NCBI RefSeq assembly: GCF_006265225.1
Contig: NZ_VDCS01000007.1
Coordinates: 185,399 to 249,398 of the forward strand
Reading direction: 5' to 3'
Length of the DNA: 64,000 nucleotides
DNA from: Allotamlana fucoidanivorans
Lineage (GTDB): Bacteria > Bacteroidota > Bacteroidia > Flavobacteriales > Flavobacteriaceae
Positions 26,456-35,831 of this stretch are shown one piece after another. Made by a program: the position numbers and the translations under genes. Within the stretch, counting starts at the first letter, position 1. Every line of letters begins with the position of its first letter. The notes under the pieces were generated by a model that was not told where the DNA came from, ran no database searches, and saw nothing but the letters and a program-made list of their open reading frames with translations.

Positions 26456-27247
26456 CTAGCGCTGGGTATACCCTAATTTTGTAGAGATTTCAAGAGCATA
26501 TTTTGCTACAATATTCCCTTTAATTGGAAAATCTTCATGAGGCAACCTACCATGAGGTGCTGTAATCCACAAAGCAGCAACAGGATACCCATATTCATTA
26601 AATACCGGCGCACCAATACAATGAATACCTTTTATATCTTCACCGTTATCAATAGCATAACCGTTTTCAAATATTTCTTTCAATTGCTCTCTAAAAACCT
26701 TTCTGGAAACAATGGTATTTTTAGTGTATTTAGTAAAACTCATTGTTCTTATTATATTACCTGCTTCTTCTTTGGGTAAAAATGCCAAAACCGACTTCCC
26801 TCCAACAGAGGTATGAAGATTAAATTGGGTTCCTGGCTCCACAAATAATTTTACAGAATATGATGATGGCACCTGCTCTAAAATGGTTCCTTTATTGCCT
26901 AAAATAACCCCAAGCATAACCGACTCCTTCAATTCATCTCGAAGCGCCCGCATAACATCAATAGAAGACTCGACTAAACTTTGCTCATTAAGTGATGAAA
27001 TACCAAGGGTTAACATCTTTCTAGACAATGTTATCTTTTTGGTGGTTTCGTTTTTCTGAAGGTAATTTTTAAAAATTAAGGTACTTGTAATCCTAAAAGC
27101 ACTTGACTTAGAAATCTCTAAAGTATCAATGATTTCTGACAAAGTGAGTCCTTTTTTATGAACCGATAGAAGCTCTATAATTTGTAGTCCACGTTCTAAA
27201 TTAGGTACATTATAGGTAGATTTTCCCTCTCCTTTTTCCTGACTCAT
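26456..27247 (-). CDS. IclR-family transcriptional regulator
   Basis: 263 residues. N-terminal winged HTH (about 15-75: ERGLQIIELLSVHKKGLTLSEIIDTLEISKSSAFR region) and C-terminal IclR effector-binding domain (about 85-260: GTILEQVPSSYSVKLFVEPG, LHTSVGGKSVLAF, CIGAPVFNEYGYPVAALWI). Members of this family bind small acids such as glyoxylate, aromatic acids or 2-keto-3-deoxygluconate (KdgR). It is divergent from nothing: it is transcribed towards the dehydrogenase gene on the same strand, so it is probably the operon's local regulator, responding to a pathway intermediate. Confidence 0.92.
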   Translation of the reverse strand: MSQEKGEGKSTYNVPNLERGLQIIELLSVHKKGLTLSEIIDTLEISKSSAFRITSTLIFKNYLQKNETTKKITLSRKMLTLGISSLNEQSLVESSIDVMRALRDELKESVMLGVILGNKGTILEQVPSSYSVKLFVEPGTQFNLHTSVGGKSVLAFLPKEEAGNIIRTMSFTKYTKNTIVSRKVFREQLKEIFENGYAIDNGEDIKGIHCIGAPVFNEYGYPVAALWITAPHGRLPHEDFPIKGNIVAKYALEISTKLGYTQR

Positions 27248-27268
27248 TGGTTTAGTGTTTTAGTTTCA

Positions 27269-27299
27269 CAAAAATAGAATTATTTTTTAATTCTATTTT
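27269..27299 (-). promoter_or_regulatory. iclR promoter with perfect 11-bp inverted repeat (likely autoregulatory operator)
   Basis: Arms AAAATAGAATT (27271-27281) and AATTCTATTTT (27289-27299) with a 7-base spacer. The -7 box TATTTTTG (27269-27276, minus strand) overlaps the proximal arm, so a protein on the repeat would cover the promoter of iclR. Confidence 0.6.
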
Positions 27300-27313
27300 A
27301 ATTAATGACTTAA

Positions 27314-27344
27314 ACAAAAAAGCCTGAGTATAAAACCCAAGCTT
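27314..27344 (-). terminator. Terminator after tRNA-Arg
   Basis: On the minus strand AAGCTTGGGT pairs with ACTCAGGCTT (10 bp with two G-U pairs) around a 5-base loop, followed by T6. It lies 6 bp after the tRNA end. Confidence 0.8.
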
Positions 27345-27350
27345 TTCCAG

Positions 27351-27424
27351 TGACCGCGAAGGGATTCGAACCCCCAACCCTCAGAGCCGAAATCTGATAT
27401 TCTATCCAGTTGAACTACGCAGCC
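27351..27424 (-). tRNA. tRNA-Arg, anticodon TCG
   Basis: 74 nt that fold as a cloverleaf: acceptor GGCTGCG / CGCGGTC with two wobble pairs, discriminator A, anticodon stem TCAGA / TCTGA around TTTCGGC (anticodon TCG), and T-arm loop TTCGAAT. No encoded CCA. It reads CGA arginine codons. It stands between the IclR-led catabolic operon and the dcw cluster. Confidence 0.95.
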
Positions 27425-27446
27425 TTATGTTTTTATACAAATTGCA

Positions 27447-27896
27447 TCAAGCTAATTTTTGTCTCACTATGGTAGAAATTGTTTTTCCATCAGCCTGTCC
27501 TGCTAACTCTTTACTAACAATCCCCATAACTTTCCCCATATCTTTCATGCCTTCAGCACCAATTTGACCTATAGTTGCTACAACAACTTTTTCAATCTCT
27601 TCCTCTGATAAAGCTTCGGGCAAAAACTGCTCAATAACCTTGGCCTCAGCCAATTCTGGCTCTGCTAAATCTTCTCTTCCTTGCTCTAGGTAAACAGCCG
27701 CACTATCACGTCTTTGTTTTACCTGTTTTTGGAGAATTTTTAATTCTTGTTCTTCAGTTAATTCTTCTTTAGCACCACTTTCTGTTTGCGCTAATAATAT
27801 TGCTGATTTTACTGCTCTTAATGCCGTTAAAGCCGTTTGATTTTTAGACTTCATTGCTTCTTTTAAAGCAGACATTACCTCTTGTTGTAAACTCAT
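27447..27896 (-). CDS. GatB/YqeY domain protein
   Basis: 149 residues, the usual length for stand-alone YqeY proteins. Helical throughout, with the family phrases ALRAVKSAILLAQTESG, EELTEEQELKILQKQVKQRRDSAAVY and GAEGMKDMGKVMGIVSKELAGQADGKTISTIVRQKL, which match the tRNA-binding tail domain of GatB. YqeY proteins are thought to bind tRNA or to affect amidotransferase; the role is not settled. It sits directly after ftsZ, an arrangement frequent in Flavobacteriaceae. Confidence 0.92.
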   Translation of the reverse strand: MSLQQEVMSALKEAMKSKNQTALTALRAVKSAILLAQTESGAKEELTEEQELKILQKQVKQRRDSAAVYLEQGREDLAEPELAEAKVIEQFLPEALSEEEIEKVVVATIGQIGAEGMKDMGKVMGIVSKELAGQADGKTISTIVRQKLA

Positions 27897-28039
27897 CTCC
27901 TATTTTTTTAGTACGCGAATATAAAAATAAAAAGCCTTACTCTCACAAGACTTCAACTGTAATTTTACACAATAAAACCCAAAAAGTCTTGACCAACTTT
28001 ATGGGTTTTAGTGTACACAAAGGTTACAACACCTTCTTT

Positions 28040-30022
28040 TTAATCTACATTATCATGCAAAAAAGAATTATTACTTCTTAATTGAATATCATCATTATCA
28101 TCTAGCCCAACACTTGTTCTTGATATGTTATTCGTTTCAGAAGAATGTTTTGCTTCATTCAAATTCACTCCCTGACGCTTATAGGCAGGGACTCTTTCTA
28201 TATCATCAATTTTTGCATTGTTGAATTTATAATTAAAATCCTTCATTTTTCTCCTACGCTCCTCTGCTCTATCTTTTAATAGCTCTGAGATAGGTGAATT
28301 CATAGGATCAATTTCTTCCGTTTGTTCTTCCGAAACTGAGGTATTCAACACCTTCTTCTCAAAAACAACATCTGGCTCAACATCGTCTAAAAACTTGCTC
28401 GAGTTATCTTTCTTCTTTCTATTTAAAGAATCTGATTCTGCATAATCATCAAGTGCATAACGTACTTCTCCATTTTTACTAGATTCCGTTACGGTAACAA
28501 CCTCAACATAATCATTCACCGGTATGTCTTTTACCTCACTATCATCTGTTAATTTGTGAGCAATAACATCGTCCTTGTCTTCATTATTTTCACTGGTAGA
28601 ATGAATAGGCATATCAAACGTAAGTGTGATTTGCTTTTCTTCCTCTATATAATCTGAAACCACTTCAACATCGGTTAAGTCGTCAATATCAGATGACATT
28701 CTAGTTACTGGCTTAATAATAAAATCGTCCTCCTCTTCAATACTTGATGACACTTCTTTATAAATCACATCCATATTTTTAATAATCTCAGATGTTGGAA
28801 TGATATTAAAATTTGTTGACGATGCTTCTTTCTCCTTTTTTGAGACTACAGGCTTATCATCATCTTCTGAATCTAACTCTAAAGTATGACGCACTACTGG
28901 TGGTTCTTTTTTCTCCTCCAATTCAATTATTGGAGCAATAATTACAGGCTCCTTTTCTACCGCTTTTGCTTCTGGATCCTCACCTAAAACATGCCTAACC
29001 TTTTTTGTTTCAGTATTAGAAATCTCATCCTGTTGTTCAATATTAAAACCCGTAGCAATGATAGTTACGGCAATAGACTCTTCTAAGGCTTCATCTTCAC
29101 CAACCCCCATAATGATATTTGCACCATGACCTGCTTCATTTTGAATATGATCATTGATTTCTCCTATTTCATCAATAGTAATCTCTTGAGTACCAGAAAC
29201 AATTAGCAGCAATACATTTTTAGCTCCTGTAATTTTATTATCATTTAACAACGGAGAATCTAAGGCTTTACGAATAGCATCCTGAGCTCTGTTTTGACCT
29301 GACGCTAAAGATGACCCCATAATGGCTGTTCCACTATTACTCAAAACCGTTTTAGCGTCACGTAAATCTATGTTTTGTGTATAGTGATGTGTAATAACTT
29401 CGGCTATACCTCTGGCAGCGGTTGATAATACTTCATCTGCTTTTGAGAACCCGGCTTTAAACCCAAGATTTCCATATACTTCACGAAGTTTATTATTATT
29501 AATTACAATTAATGAATCAACAACGCTTCTTAGTTTTTCAATACCTTTTTGAGATTGCTCAATACGCATCCTTCCTTCAAACTGAAATGGCATAGTCACA
29601 ATACCTACTGTTAGAATATCTTTTTCTTTAGCCATTCTAGCAATTATTGGTGCTGCTCCCGTTCCTGTTCCACCACCCATGCCTGCGGTAATAAAAACCA
29701 TTTTGGTATTAGTATCAAGCATTTGTGCAATTTCTTCAACGCTTTCTACTGCTGATTGCTCACCAATATCTGGGTTTGCTCCTGCTCCTAAGCCCTCGGT
29801 TAAATGAACACCTAATTGTATTTTATTAGGCACGCCACTATTTTCTAAGGCTTGTGAGTCTGTGTTACAGATATAAAAATCTACACCTTTAATACCTTGT
29901 TGAAACATGTGGTTAATAGCATTGCTACCGCCACCGCCAACTCCAATAACTTTAATAACATTTGACTTGTTTTTAGGAAGATCAAATGAAATATTTGTTT
30001 CGAATTCTTTGTTGCTGCTCAT
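28040..30022 (-). CDS. ftsZ: Cell division GTPase FtsZ with long C-terminal linker
   Basis: 660 residues. The tubulin-like GTPase core covers about residues 15-335: GVGGGGSNAINHM, the nucleotide loop GGGTGTGAAP, and NDKI-type contacts near 255. It is followed by an acidic, low-complexity linker of about 270 residues. A conserved-peptide-like motif, IERVPAYKRQGV, is near residue 605-615, but the chain continues about 45 residues to end ..IQLRSNNSFLHDNVD. FtsZ forms the division ring at midcell and recruits FtsA, encoded just upstream (107-bp gap). The linker length is normal for Bacteroidota. Confidence 0.98.
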   Translation of the reverse strand: MSSNKEFETNISFDLPKNKSNVIKVIGVGGGGSNAINHMFQQGIKGVDFYICNTDSQALENSGVPNKIQLGVHLTEGLGAGANPDIGEQSAVESVEEIAQMLDTNTKMVFITAGMGGGTGTGAAPIIARMAKEKDILTVGIVTMPFQFEGRMRIEQSQKGIEKLRSVVDSLIVINNNKLREVYGNLGFKAGFSKADEVLSTAARGIAEVITHHYTQNIDLRDAKTVLSNSGTAIMGSSLASGQNRAQDAIRKALDSPLLNDNKITGAKNVLLLIVSGTQEITIDEIGEINDHIQNEAGHGANIIMGVGEDEALEESIAVTIIATGFNIEQQDEISNTETKKVRHVLGEDPEAKAVEKEPVIIAPIIELEEKKEPPVVRHTLELDSEDDDKPVVSKKEKEASSTNFNIIPTSEIIKNMDVIYKEVSSSIEEEDDFIIKPVTRMSSDIDDLTDVEVVSDYIEEEKQITLTFDMPIHSTSENNEDKDDVIAHKLTDDSEVKDIPVNDYVEVVTVTESSKNGEVRYALDDYAESDSLNRKKKDNSSKFLDDVEPDVVFEKKVLNTSVSEEQTEEIDPMNSPISELLKDRAEERRRKMKDFNYKFNNAKIDDIERVPAYKRQGVNLNEAKHSSETNNISRTSVGLDDNDDIQLRSNNSFLHDNVD

Positions 30023-30129
30023 AAATTCTGTTTTACTGGGGTTTGTTTTATTTGTACTTTATTCTTTAGTTCAATGGTTCTAAAATATTATTCTTGAAAA
30101 CGCTTACTTAAAACGATCTACTCAAATAC

Positions 30130-31464
30130 TTACTCAGCATTATCTAGAAAGTCTTTTAGGCGTTCCGTTAATTTATCTAAAAACGAACGTCTCTCTCTAG
30201 GAGGTTGCTCTGTGATTTTTGGCTCATTTGAAGCCTGTGCACCTTGCTGCTCTCCAGTTCCTCCATGCTCCTCCTGTATTGGTTTTTCTTCAACTTTTCT
30301 GCGCTCTTGTCTTTTTAAACCATCTAAAACCAAGCCAACTGCCGTTGCATACAACGGACTAGTAATTTCACCATCACTATCGCCCGCTAAGTGTTCGTTT
30401 GGATATCCTATTCTGGTATCCATTCCTGTGATGTACTCCACCAACTGTTTTAAATGCTTCAACTGACTTCCGCCACCAGTTAACACAATACCTGCTATTA
30501 ATTTCTTCTTTTGTTCTTCATGACCGTAGTTTTTGATTTCAACAAAAACTTGCTCAACGATTTCAACAACACGTGCATGAATAATCTTTGATAAGTTCTT
30601 TAAGGTGATTTCTTTGGGTTCCCGCCCTCTTAAACCTGGGATTGAAACAATTTCATTATCCTTATTTTCTCCAGGCCATGCTGAGCCGAATTTAATTTTT
30701 AGTAATTCAGCTTGCTTTTCAATGATAGAACACCCTTCTTTTATATCTTCGGTAATCACATTACCTCCAAATGGAATTACCGCTGTATGACGGATGATAC
30801 CATCTCTAAAAATGGCCAAATCTGTTGTACCACCACCTATATCTATTAAAGCAACACCCGCTTCTTTTTCTTCCTGACTCAATACCGCATTGGCTGAAGC
30901 TAAAGGCTCTAGGGTTATGCCTTCTAAATTCAACCCTGAACTCTTTACACAACGCCCAATATTTCTAATAGAAGATACCTGCCCTACAACGACATGAAAA
31001 TTGGCTTCCAACCTGCCTCCGTACATCCCAATTGGCTCCTTAATTTCGGCTTGCCCATCAACCTTATATTCTTGCGGAAGTACATGAATAATTTCTTCTC
31101 CGGGCAACATCACCAATTTGTGTACCTGATTTATGAGTTTATCTATATCATCATCATCAATCACCGTTTCTGAATCCGCTCTAGTAATATAATCACTGTG
31201 TTGCAAACTTCTTATATGCTGACCTGCAATACCAACAGTAGCTTCATCAATTTTCATATCGGCCACCGCTTCTGCCTCTTGTACTGCTTGTTGTATAGAT
31301 TGAATGGTTTGTGTAATATTATTTACAACACCACGGTGTACGCCTAAACTTTTAGATTTTCCTATACCTAAAATTTCAACCTTGCCGTAATCATTTTTAC
31401 GACCAATCATTGCCACTATTTTAGTGGTTCCTATGTCTAATCCTACTGCTAAATTATGCTCCAT
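30130..31464 (-). CDS. ftsA: Cell division protein FtsA
   Basis: 444 residues, actin-like fold: GLDIGTTKIVAMIG (phosphate 1), the SHS2/1C domain near 85-165, IDIGGGTTDLAIF (phosphate 2) and VLTGGGSQLKHL (adenosine). The C-terminus ends in an amphipathic helix, RRSFLDKLTERLKDFLDN, the membrane-targeting sequence that tethers FtsZ. A Gln/Glu/Gly-rich spacer (about 400-425) precedes it. It starts 3 bp after ftsQ ends. Confidence 0.98.
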   Translation of the reverse strand: MEHNLAVGLDIGTTKIVAMIGRKNDYGKVEILGIGKSKSLGVHRGVVNNITQTIQSIQQAVQEAEAVADMKIDEATVGIAGQHIRSLQHSDYITRADSETVIDDDDIDKLINQVHKLVMLPGEEIIHVLPQEYKVDGQAEIKEPIGMYGGRLEANFHVVVGQVSSIRNIGRCVKSSGLNLEGITLEPLASANAVLSQEEKEAGVALIDIGGGTTDLAIFRDGIIRHTAVIPFGGNVITEDIKEGCSIIEKQAELLKIKFGSAWPGENKDNEIVSIPGLRGREPKEITLKNLSKIIHARVVEIVEQVFVEIKNYGHEEQKKKLIAGIVLTGGGSQLKHLKQLVEYITGMDTRIGYPNEHLAGDSDGEITSPLYATAVGLVLDGLKRQERRKVEEKPIQEEHGGTGEQQGAQASNEPKITEQPPRERRSFLDKLTERLKDFLDNAE

Positions 31465-31467
31465 AGC

Positions 31468-32187
31468 TTAAATTTTGGTACCTATTACTTGATTTTCAAA
31501 CTGCAAATTTACTTTACTATAATTGTTCAGCGTCTTATCTTTTAAATTTTTCTTATAAAAAGCTTTAAGATTATTCACTTTTTTATCTAGATAGTATAAA
31601 TCTCCTATTTCTACATTAAAATCACACCGCCTTAATCTCAGAAAAAACTTTCCTTTTATATCTTGATGAATCTCTATTACATGCTTTTTTAAAAAATCAT
31701 CATCCTGCACTTTTCGAGCTATTTGATAGATGTTTTTTAAATCATTCTTTTCAACATAACCAGTAACTAGGGGAACTCTTGCAGCATAATTTCTTGATAA
31801 TGGCATAAACTTTCCTTCGTCATCGATATAATAAGATGCATTTGTACTTACTCTTGCGACAGGTGTTTTTTGCTCTACTTCAGCATTAAGTGTACCATTA
31901 ACAGCAACATACACTTCTGCAGTTTTGATCATTGGGTTAGACTTGAGGGCATTCTCTAATTCATTCAAATCTAAAGTTTCTTTGGACACCTTTTTAGTTC
32001 CTTCAAAATTTTGTATTAACAATTTACTAACAGCCTCATTTGTAATGAAAAGGTTGTTTTCTCCAACAAACGTAACCTTAGGATTTGAGATGGACCTTTC
32101 TTCATTTCTCGCTGAGGCAAACGCAAACAAAAACACTGTTATTACTAACAGTAACAGCATTTTTATAACATTCCAATTAACTTGCAA
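31468..32187 (-). CDS. ftsQ: Cell division protein FtsQ
   Basis: 239 residues, single N-terminal membrane helix (about 8-26) and a periplasmic part with POTRA-like and FtsQ beta domains: VGENNLFITNEAVSKLL, NPMIKTAEVYVAVNGTLNAEVEQKTPVARV and YYIDDEGKFMPLS are the clearest family segments. It links cytoplasmic and periplasmic division proteins. Its start overlaps the murC stop by 11 bp. Confidence 0.93.
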   Translation of the reverse strand: MQVNWNVIKMLLLLVITVFLFAFASARNEERSISNPKVTFVGENNLFITNEAVSKLLIQNFEGTKKVSKETLDLNELENALKSNPMIKTAEVYVAVNGTLNAEVEQKTPVARVSTNASYYIDDEGKFMPLSRNYAARVPLVTGYVEKNDLKNIYQIARKVQDDDFLKKHVIEIHQDIKGKFFLRLRRCDFNVEIGDLYYLDKKVNNLKAFYKKNLKDKTLNNYSKVNLQFENQVIGTKI

Positions 32188-33529
32188 GACTTAATCCTTG
32201 TTTTAAATGTTTAACTTCTTCTCCTATATCACCAGCCCCTAAGGTTAAAATAACCTGCGCATCACTTTTTAGCACTTCTGTCAATAGATTTTCCTTATCT
32301 ATTAACGCCCTGTGCTTAAGGGACATTTTATCTAATAGCAATTGTGAACTCACCCCTTCTATTGGCAGTTCTCTTGCCGGATAAATATCTAGTAACAAAA
32401 CCTCATCAAACTGCGACAGACTAGAAGCAAAACCATCAATAAAATCACGCGTTCTACTGAATAAATGCGGCTGAAAAACAGCAAGCACCTTTTTATTTGG
32501 ATACATTTCTCTTACGGCTTGATGCACGGCATTAATTTCCTCTGGATGATGTGCATAATCATCAATATAAACCAAATCATCTGTCTTTATTTGATATGAA
32601 AATCTTCGTTTCACACCCTTATAAGACGCTAAAGCTTTGGCGAGCTGTTTGTGCGGGCAACCATATTCAACAGCCATCGCCAAGGCTATAAGTGCATTAG
32701 ACAGATTATGTCTACCTGGTAGGTTAAATTCTATATCTTTAAGTGCTGTTTTTGGCGTTTTCACATCAAAAACATACGCACCATTTTCTATTTTTATATT
32801 TTGAATACTATAATCTGAATCATCTTCAATACCATAGGTAATACCCTGCAAAGGCAATCCGTTTTTCACGAATAATTTTCCATTTGGCTTTATTTTCTTT
32901 GAAAATGCTTCAAACGATTTTATTAACTCACTGGCATCACCATATATATCAAGATGGTCTGCATCCATAGATGTAATACAAGCTAAGTTAGGCGATAAGG
33001 TTAAAAATGACCTATCAAACTCATCCGCTTCTACAACTGAAACTTCAGCACCATTTAATATTAAGTTAGAATTGTAATTTTCACTGATGCCACCTAAAAA
33101 AGCAGTTAAAGGCACATCACACACGTTTAACAAATGCCCTAAAATACTAGTTGTTGTGGTTTTTCCGTGTGTTCCAGCAACAGCCAAACAATACATGTTT
33201 TCAGTAATTATTCCTAAAACCTGTGATCGTTTTAAAACTTGAAATCCTTGCGCTTTTAAATGATTTAACTCTACATGATTTTCAGGAACAGCAGGCGTAT
33301 AAACCACTAAGGTTGATAGCTTATCAAGGCACCATTGTGGAATATTTTCAACGGCATCTTCAAAATGAATTTGAATTCCAAAATCTATCAAGCTTTGGGT
33401 TATTTCTGTTTTCGTTTTGTCATAACCAGCCACATGCTTACCTAGCATGCTAAAATAACGTGCCAAAGCACTCATTCCTATCCCGCCAATTCCAACAAAA
33501 TAAACGTTATGTATATTTTTTAAATTCAT
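32177..33529 (-). CDS. murC: UDP-N-acetylmuramate-L-alanine ligase
   Basis: 450 residues, Mur ligase. N-terminal UDP-binding [13 protein letters not shown], central ATP P-loop [16 protein letters not shown], metal-binding [10 protein letters not shown] and [10 protein letters not shown], and C-terminal [10 protein letters not shown] with QPHLFSRT. It adds the first amino acid, L-alanine, to UDP-MurNAc in the cytoplasm. It overlaps murG by 4 bp and ftsQ by 11 bp. Confidence 0.98.
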   Translation of the reverse strand: MNLKNIHNVYFVGIGGIGMSALARYFSMLGKHVAGYDKTKTEITQSLIDFGIQIHFEDAVENIPQWCLDKLSTLVVYTPAVPENHVELNHLKAQGFQVLKRSQVLGIITENMYCLAVAGTHGKTTTTSILGHLLNVCDVPLTAFLGGISENYNSNLILNGAEVSVVEADEFDRSFLTLSPNLACITSMDADHLDIYGDASELIKSFEAFSKKIKPNGKLFVKNGLPLQGITYGIEDDSDYSIQNIKIENGAYVFDVKTPKTALKDIEFNLPGRHNLSNALIALAMAVEYGCPHKQLAKALASYKGVKRRFSYQIKTDDLVYIDDYAHHPEEINAVHQAVREMYPNKKVLAVFQPHLFSRTRDFIDGFASSLSQFDEVLLLDIYPARELPIEGVSSQLLLDKMSLKHRALIDKENLLTEVLKSDAQVILTLGAGDIGEEVKHLKQGLSLAS

Positions 33530-34626
33530 TCTTTATCTTTCAAAAGCTTTTCAACTTCGTCTGCTATATCTTTAGTTGCATTAACTAACGCTAATTTTTT
33601 AATGTTTTCTTTTAACAAAGCTTGTTTTTCACCTGAAGCCAATACCTGAGCAAACTTATTTTCAAAATCGGCATCTAAATCCTCCTCCTTAATCATTAAA
33701 GCGGCATTTTTATCAACAATGGCTTGTGCATTTTTTGTCTGATGATCTTCAGCCACATTAGGTGAGGGAATAAAAATGACAGGTTTCCCAACAATACATA
33801 ATTCTGATACCGAACTGGCTCCCGCTCTTGATATAATGATATCGGCCGCAGCATAGGCCAAATCCATAGTATTTAAAAACTCATACACCTGTACATTCTT
33901 GGTATGATTGTATATTTTATACTGCTGATAATACAGTTTACCACACTGCCAAATAATTTGAACATTCTGCATATCAAAAAAGTCTAATTCCTTTTCAATA
34001 AGCTGGTTTATGCGCCTTGACCCCAAACTACCCCCAATAACCAACAACGTGTGCTTACCATGATTAAGCTTGAAAAAATCCTTAGCTTTTATGGTTTTTG
34101 AATCGATTTGCAACAACCCCTGACGCACTGGATTTCCTGTTTTTACAATCTTATCAGCAGGAAAAAATCGCTCCAACCCATTATAAGCCACACATATTTT
34201 ATTTGCTTTTTTTGACAACAATTTATTTGTAATACCAGGATAAGAATTTTGCTCTTGAATTAAGGTAGGTATGTTTTGAGAAGCTGCAACATGCAACAAT
34301 GGACCACTAGCAAAACCACCCGTACCAATAGCCACATCGGGTTTAAATGCTTTTATTATTTTTCTTGCCGCCATTAAACTACTGATAACTTTAACCGGAA
34401 AACTCAAGTTTTTGAGCGTTAGTTGACGCTGAATTCCAGAGATCCAAAGCCCTTTTATTTCAAACCCTGCCTGAGGCACCTTTTCCATTTCCATTCTCCC
34501 TTTTGCCCCAACAAATAAAAACTCAGCCTCAGGAAAACGAGATTTTAGTTCCATAGCAATGGCTATAGCAGGATAAATATGACCTCCTGTTCCTCCTCCC
34601 GATAATATAATCTTATAGTTCTTCAT
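33526..34626 (-). CDS. murG: MurG glycosyltransferase (lipid II synthesis)
   Basis: 366 residues, GT-B fold. Glycine-rich lipid-binding loop [12 protein letters not shown] at the N-terminus and [10 protein letters not shown] and [22 protein letters not shown] in the C-terminal UDP-GlcNAc domain. It transfers GlcNAc to lipid I to make lipid II at the inner face of the membrane. It directly follows ftsW and overlaps murC by 4 bp. Confidence 0.98.
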   Translation of the reverse strand: MKNYKIILSGGGTGGHIYPAIAIAMELKSRFPEAEFLFVGAKGRMEMEKVPQAGFEIKGLWISGIQRQLTLKNLSFPVKVISSLMAARKIIKAFKPDVAIGTGGFASGPLLHVAASQNIPTLIQEQNSYPGITNKLLSKKANKICVAYNGLERFFPADKIVKTGNPVRQGLLQIDSKTIKAKDFFKLNHGKHTLLVIGGSLGSRRINQLIEKELDFFDMQNVQIIWQCGKLYYQQYKIYNHTKNVQVYEFLNTMDLAYAAADIIISRAGASSVSELCIVGKPVIFIPSPNVAEDHQTKNAQAIVDKNAALMIKEEDLDADFENKFAQVLASGEKQALLKENIKKLALVNATKDIADEVEKLLKDKE

Positions 34627-35820
34627 TTAAATGGTTTCAGATAGGATTTCTAACGGGTTTTCATCCCTTAATTCTTGCTCTTTTATTTCTTCACGTTTTG
34701 CACTTACACTTAAAATGATGCCAACCGCCAAGCAGGTCATCCAAATTGATGTTCCTCCACTACTTATTAATGGTAATGTTTGTCCTGTAACTGGAAACAA
34801 TTCAACTGCTACAGCCATATTAATTAATGCCTGAAACACAATAGGCAACCCCAAACCAAACACTAACAATTTACCAAAAACAGTTTCCGACTTTTGAGCT
34901 ACAATAACAATTCTAAAAAGCAGCCACAGATATAAAACCATAACCATAAAGCCGCCTAACAAACCATATTCTTCAATGATTATGGCAAAAATAAAATCTG
35001 AAGAAGATTGCGGTAAAAAGTTCTTTTGTAAGCTTTTCCCTGGCCCTAAACCCCAAATTTCTCCTGTAGCGATTGCTATTTTTGCCTTTTCAATTTGATA
35101 ATCCTCTTCTGTATCTTCTGAATCTGCAAAACTTTCAATTCGTCCCATCCACGTATCTACCCTATTAGGCATGGCATCAGGAAATGCTTTAGCTGTTAAA
35201 ATAAAAAGAGTTAACACCACAACACCCGAACCAATTATTACCGCTAAATATTTTAACGGATACCCTCCTAAAAACACCAACATGGTAACCATTAAAAAAA
35301 TAATAGCCGCTGTAGAAAAGTTAGCCGGAAGTATTAATATCAGTACTAAAAACACCGGAAACCAAAGCGGCAAAATAGATTCTTTAAAAGTGATGGTTTT
35401 ATCCTGAATTTTAGACATATATCGAGCTACGTACACCATCAACACCACCGCTGCCAAAGTAGACGTTTGAAATGACATACCAACAAAAGGGATTTGAATC
35501 CAACGACTTGCATTGGCGCCTTCAATTTTTGTGCCTTGCATCATGGTTAGCGTTAACAACACCAAAACCACAGGAATCATAATTAATGACAACCCTTTAA
35601 AATATCTGTATGGAATTTTATGTACCCCATACATAATGGCAAAACCCAAAACAAGATGCACAAAGTGTTTTACAAAAAATGCAAATGTATTACTACCACC
35701 ACCTCTGTATGCCAAGTTACTGGCAGCACTATACACAGGCAGAAAGGACAATATAGCCAATAAGGCCACAATAGCCCAAATTAACCTATCTCCTTTTATG
35801 TTTTTAAATACTGTTTGCAT
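34627..35820 (-). CDS. ftsW: FtsW peptidoglycan glycosyltransferase (SEDS family)
   Basis: 397 residues with about ten membrane helices. SEDS signatures: SRWIQIPF, a large periplasmic loop near 215-275 (GRIESFADSEDTEEDYQIEKAKIAIATGEIWGLGPGKS) and the FxFVAIIEE-like SSDFIFAIIIEEYGLLG, then FPVTGQTLPLISSGGTS at the C-terminal side. It polymerises glycan strands at the septum with the transpeptidase encoded further upstream (39866-41881). Confidence 0.97.
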   Translation of the reverse strand: MQTVFKNIKGDRLIWAIVALLAILSFLPVYSAASNLAYRGGGSNTFAFFVKHFVHLVLGFAIMYGVHKIPYRYFKGLSLIMIPVVLVLLTLTMMQGTKIEGANASRWIQIPFVGMSFQTSTLAAVVLMVYVARYMSKIQDKTITFKESILPLWFPVFLVLILILPANFSTAAIIFLMVTMLVFLGGYPLKYLAVIIGSGVVVLTLFILTAKAFPDAMPNRVDTWMGRIESFADSEDTEEDYQIEKAKIAIATGEIWGLGPGKSLQKNFLPQSSSDFIFAIIIEEYGLLGGFMVMVLYLWLLFRIVIVAQKSETVFGKLLVFGLGLPIVFQALINMAVAVELFPVTGQTLPLISSGGTSIWMTCLAVGIILSVSAKREEIKEQELRDENPLEILSETI

Positions 35821-35831
35821 CCGTTATTTTG

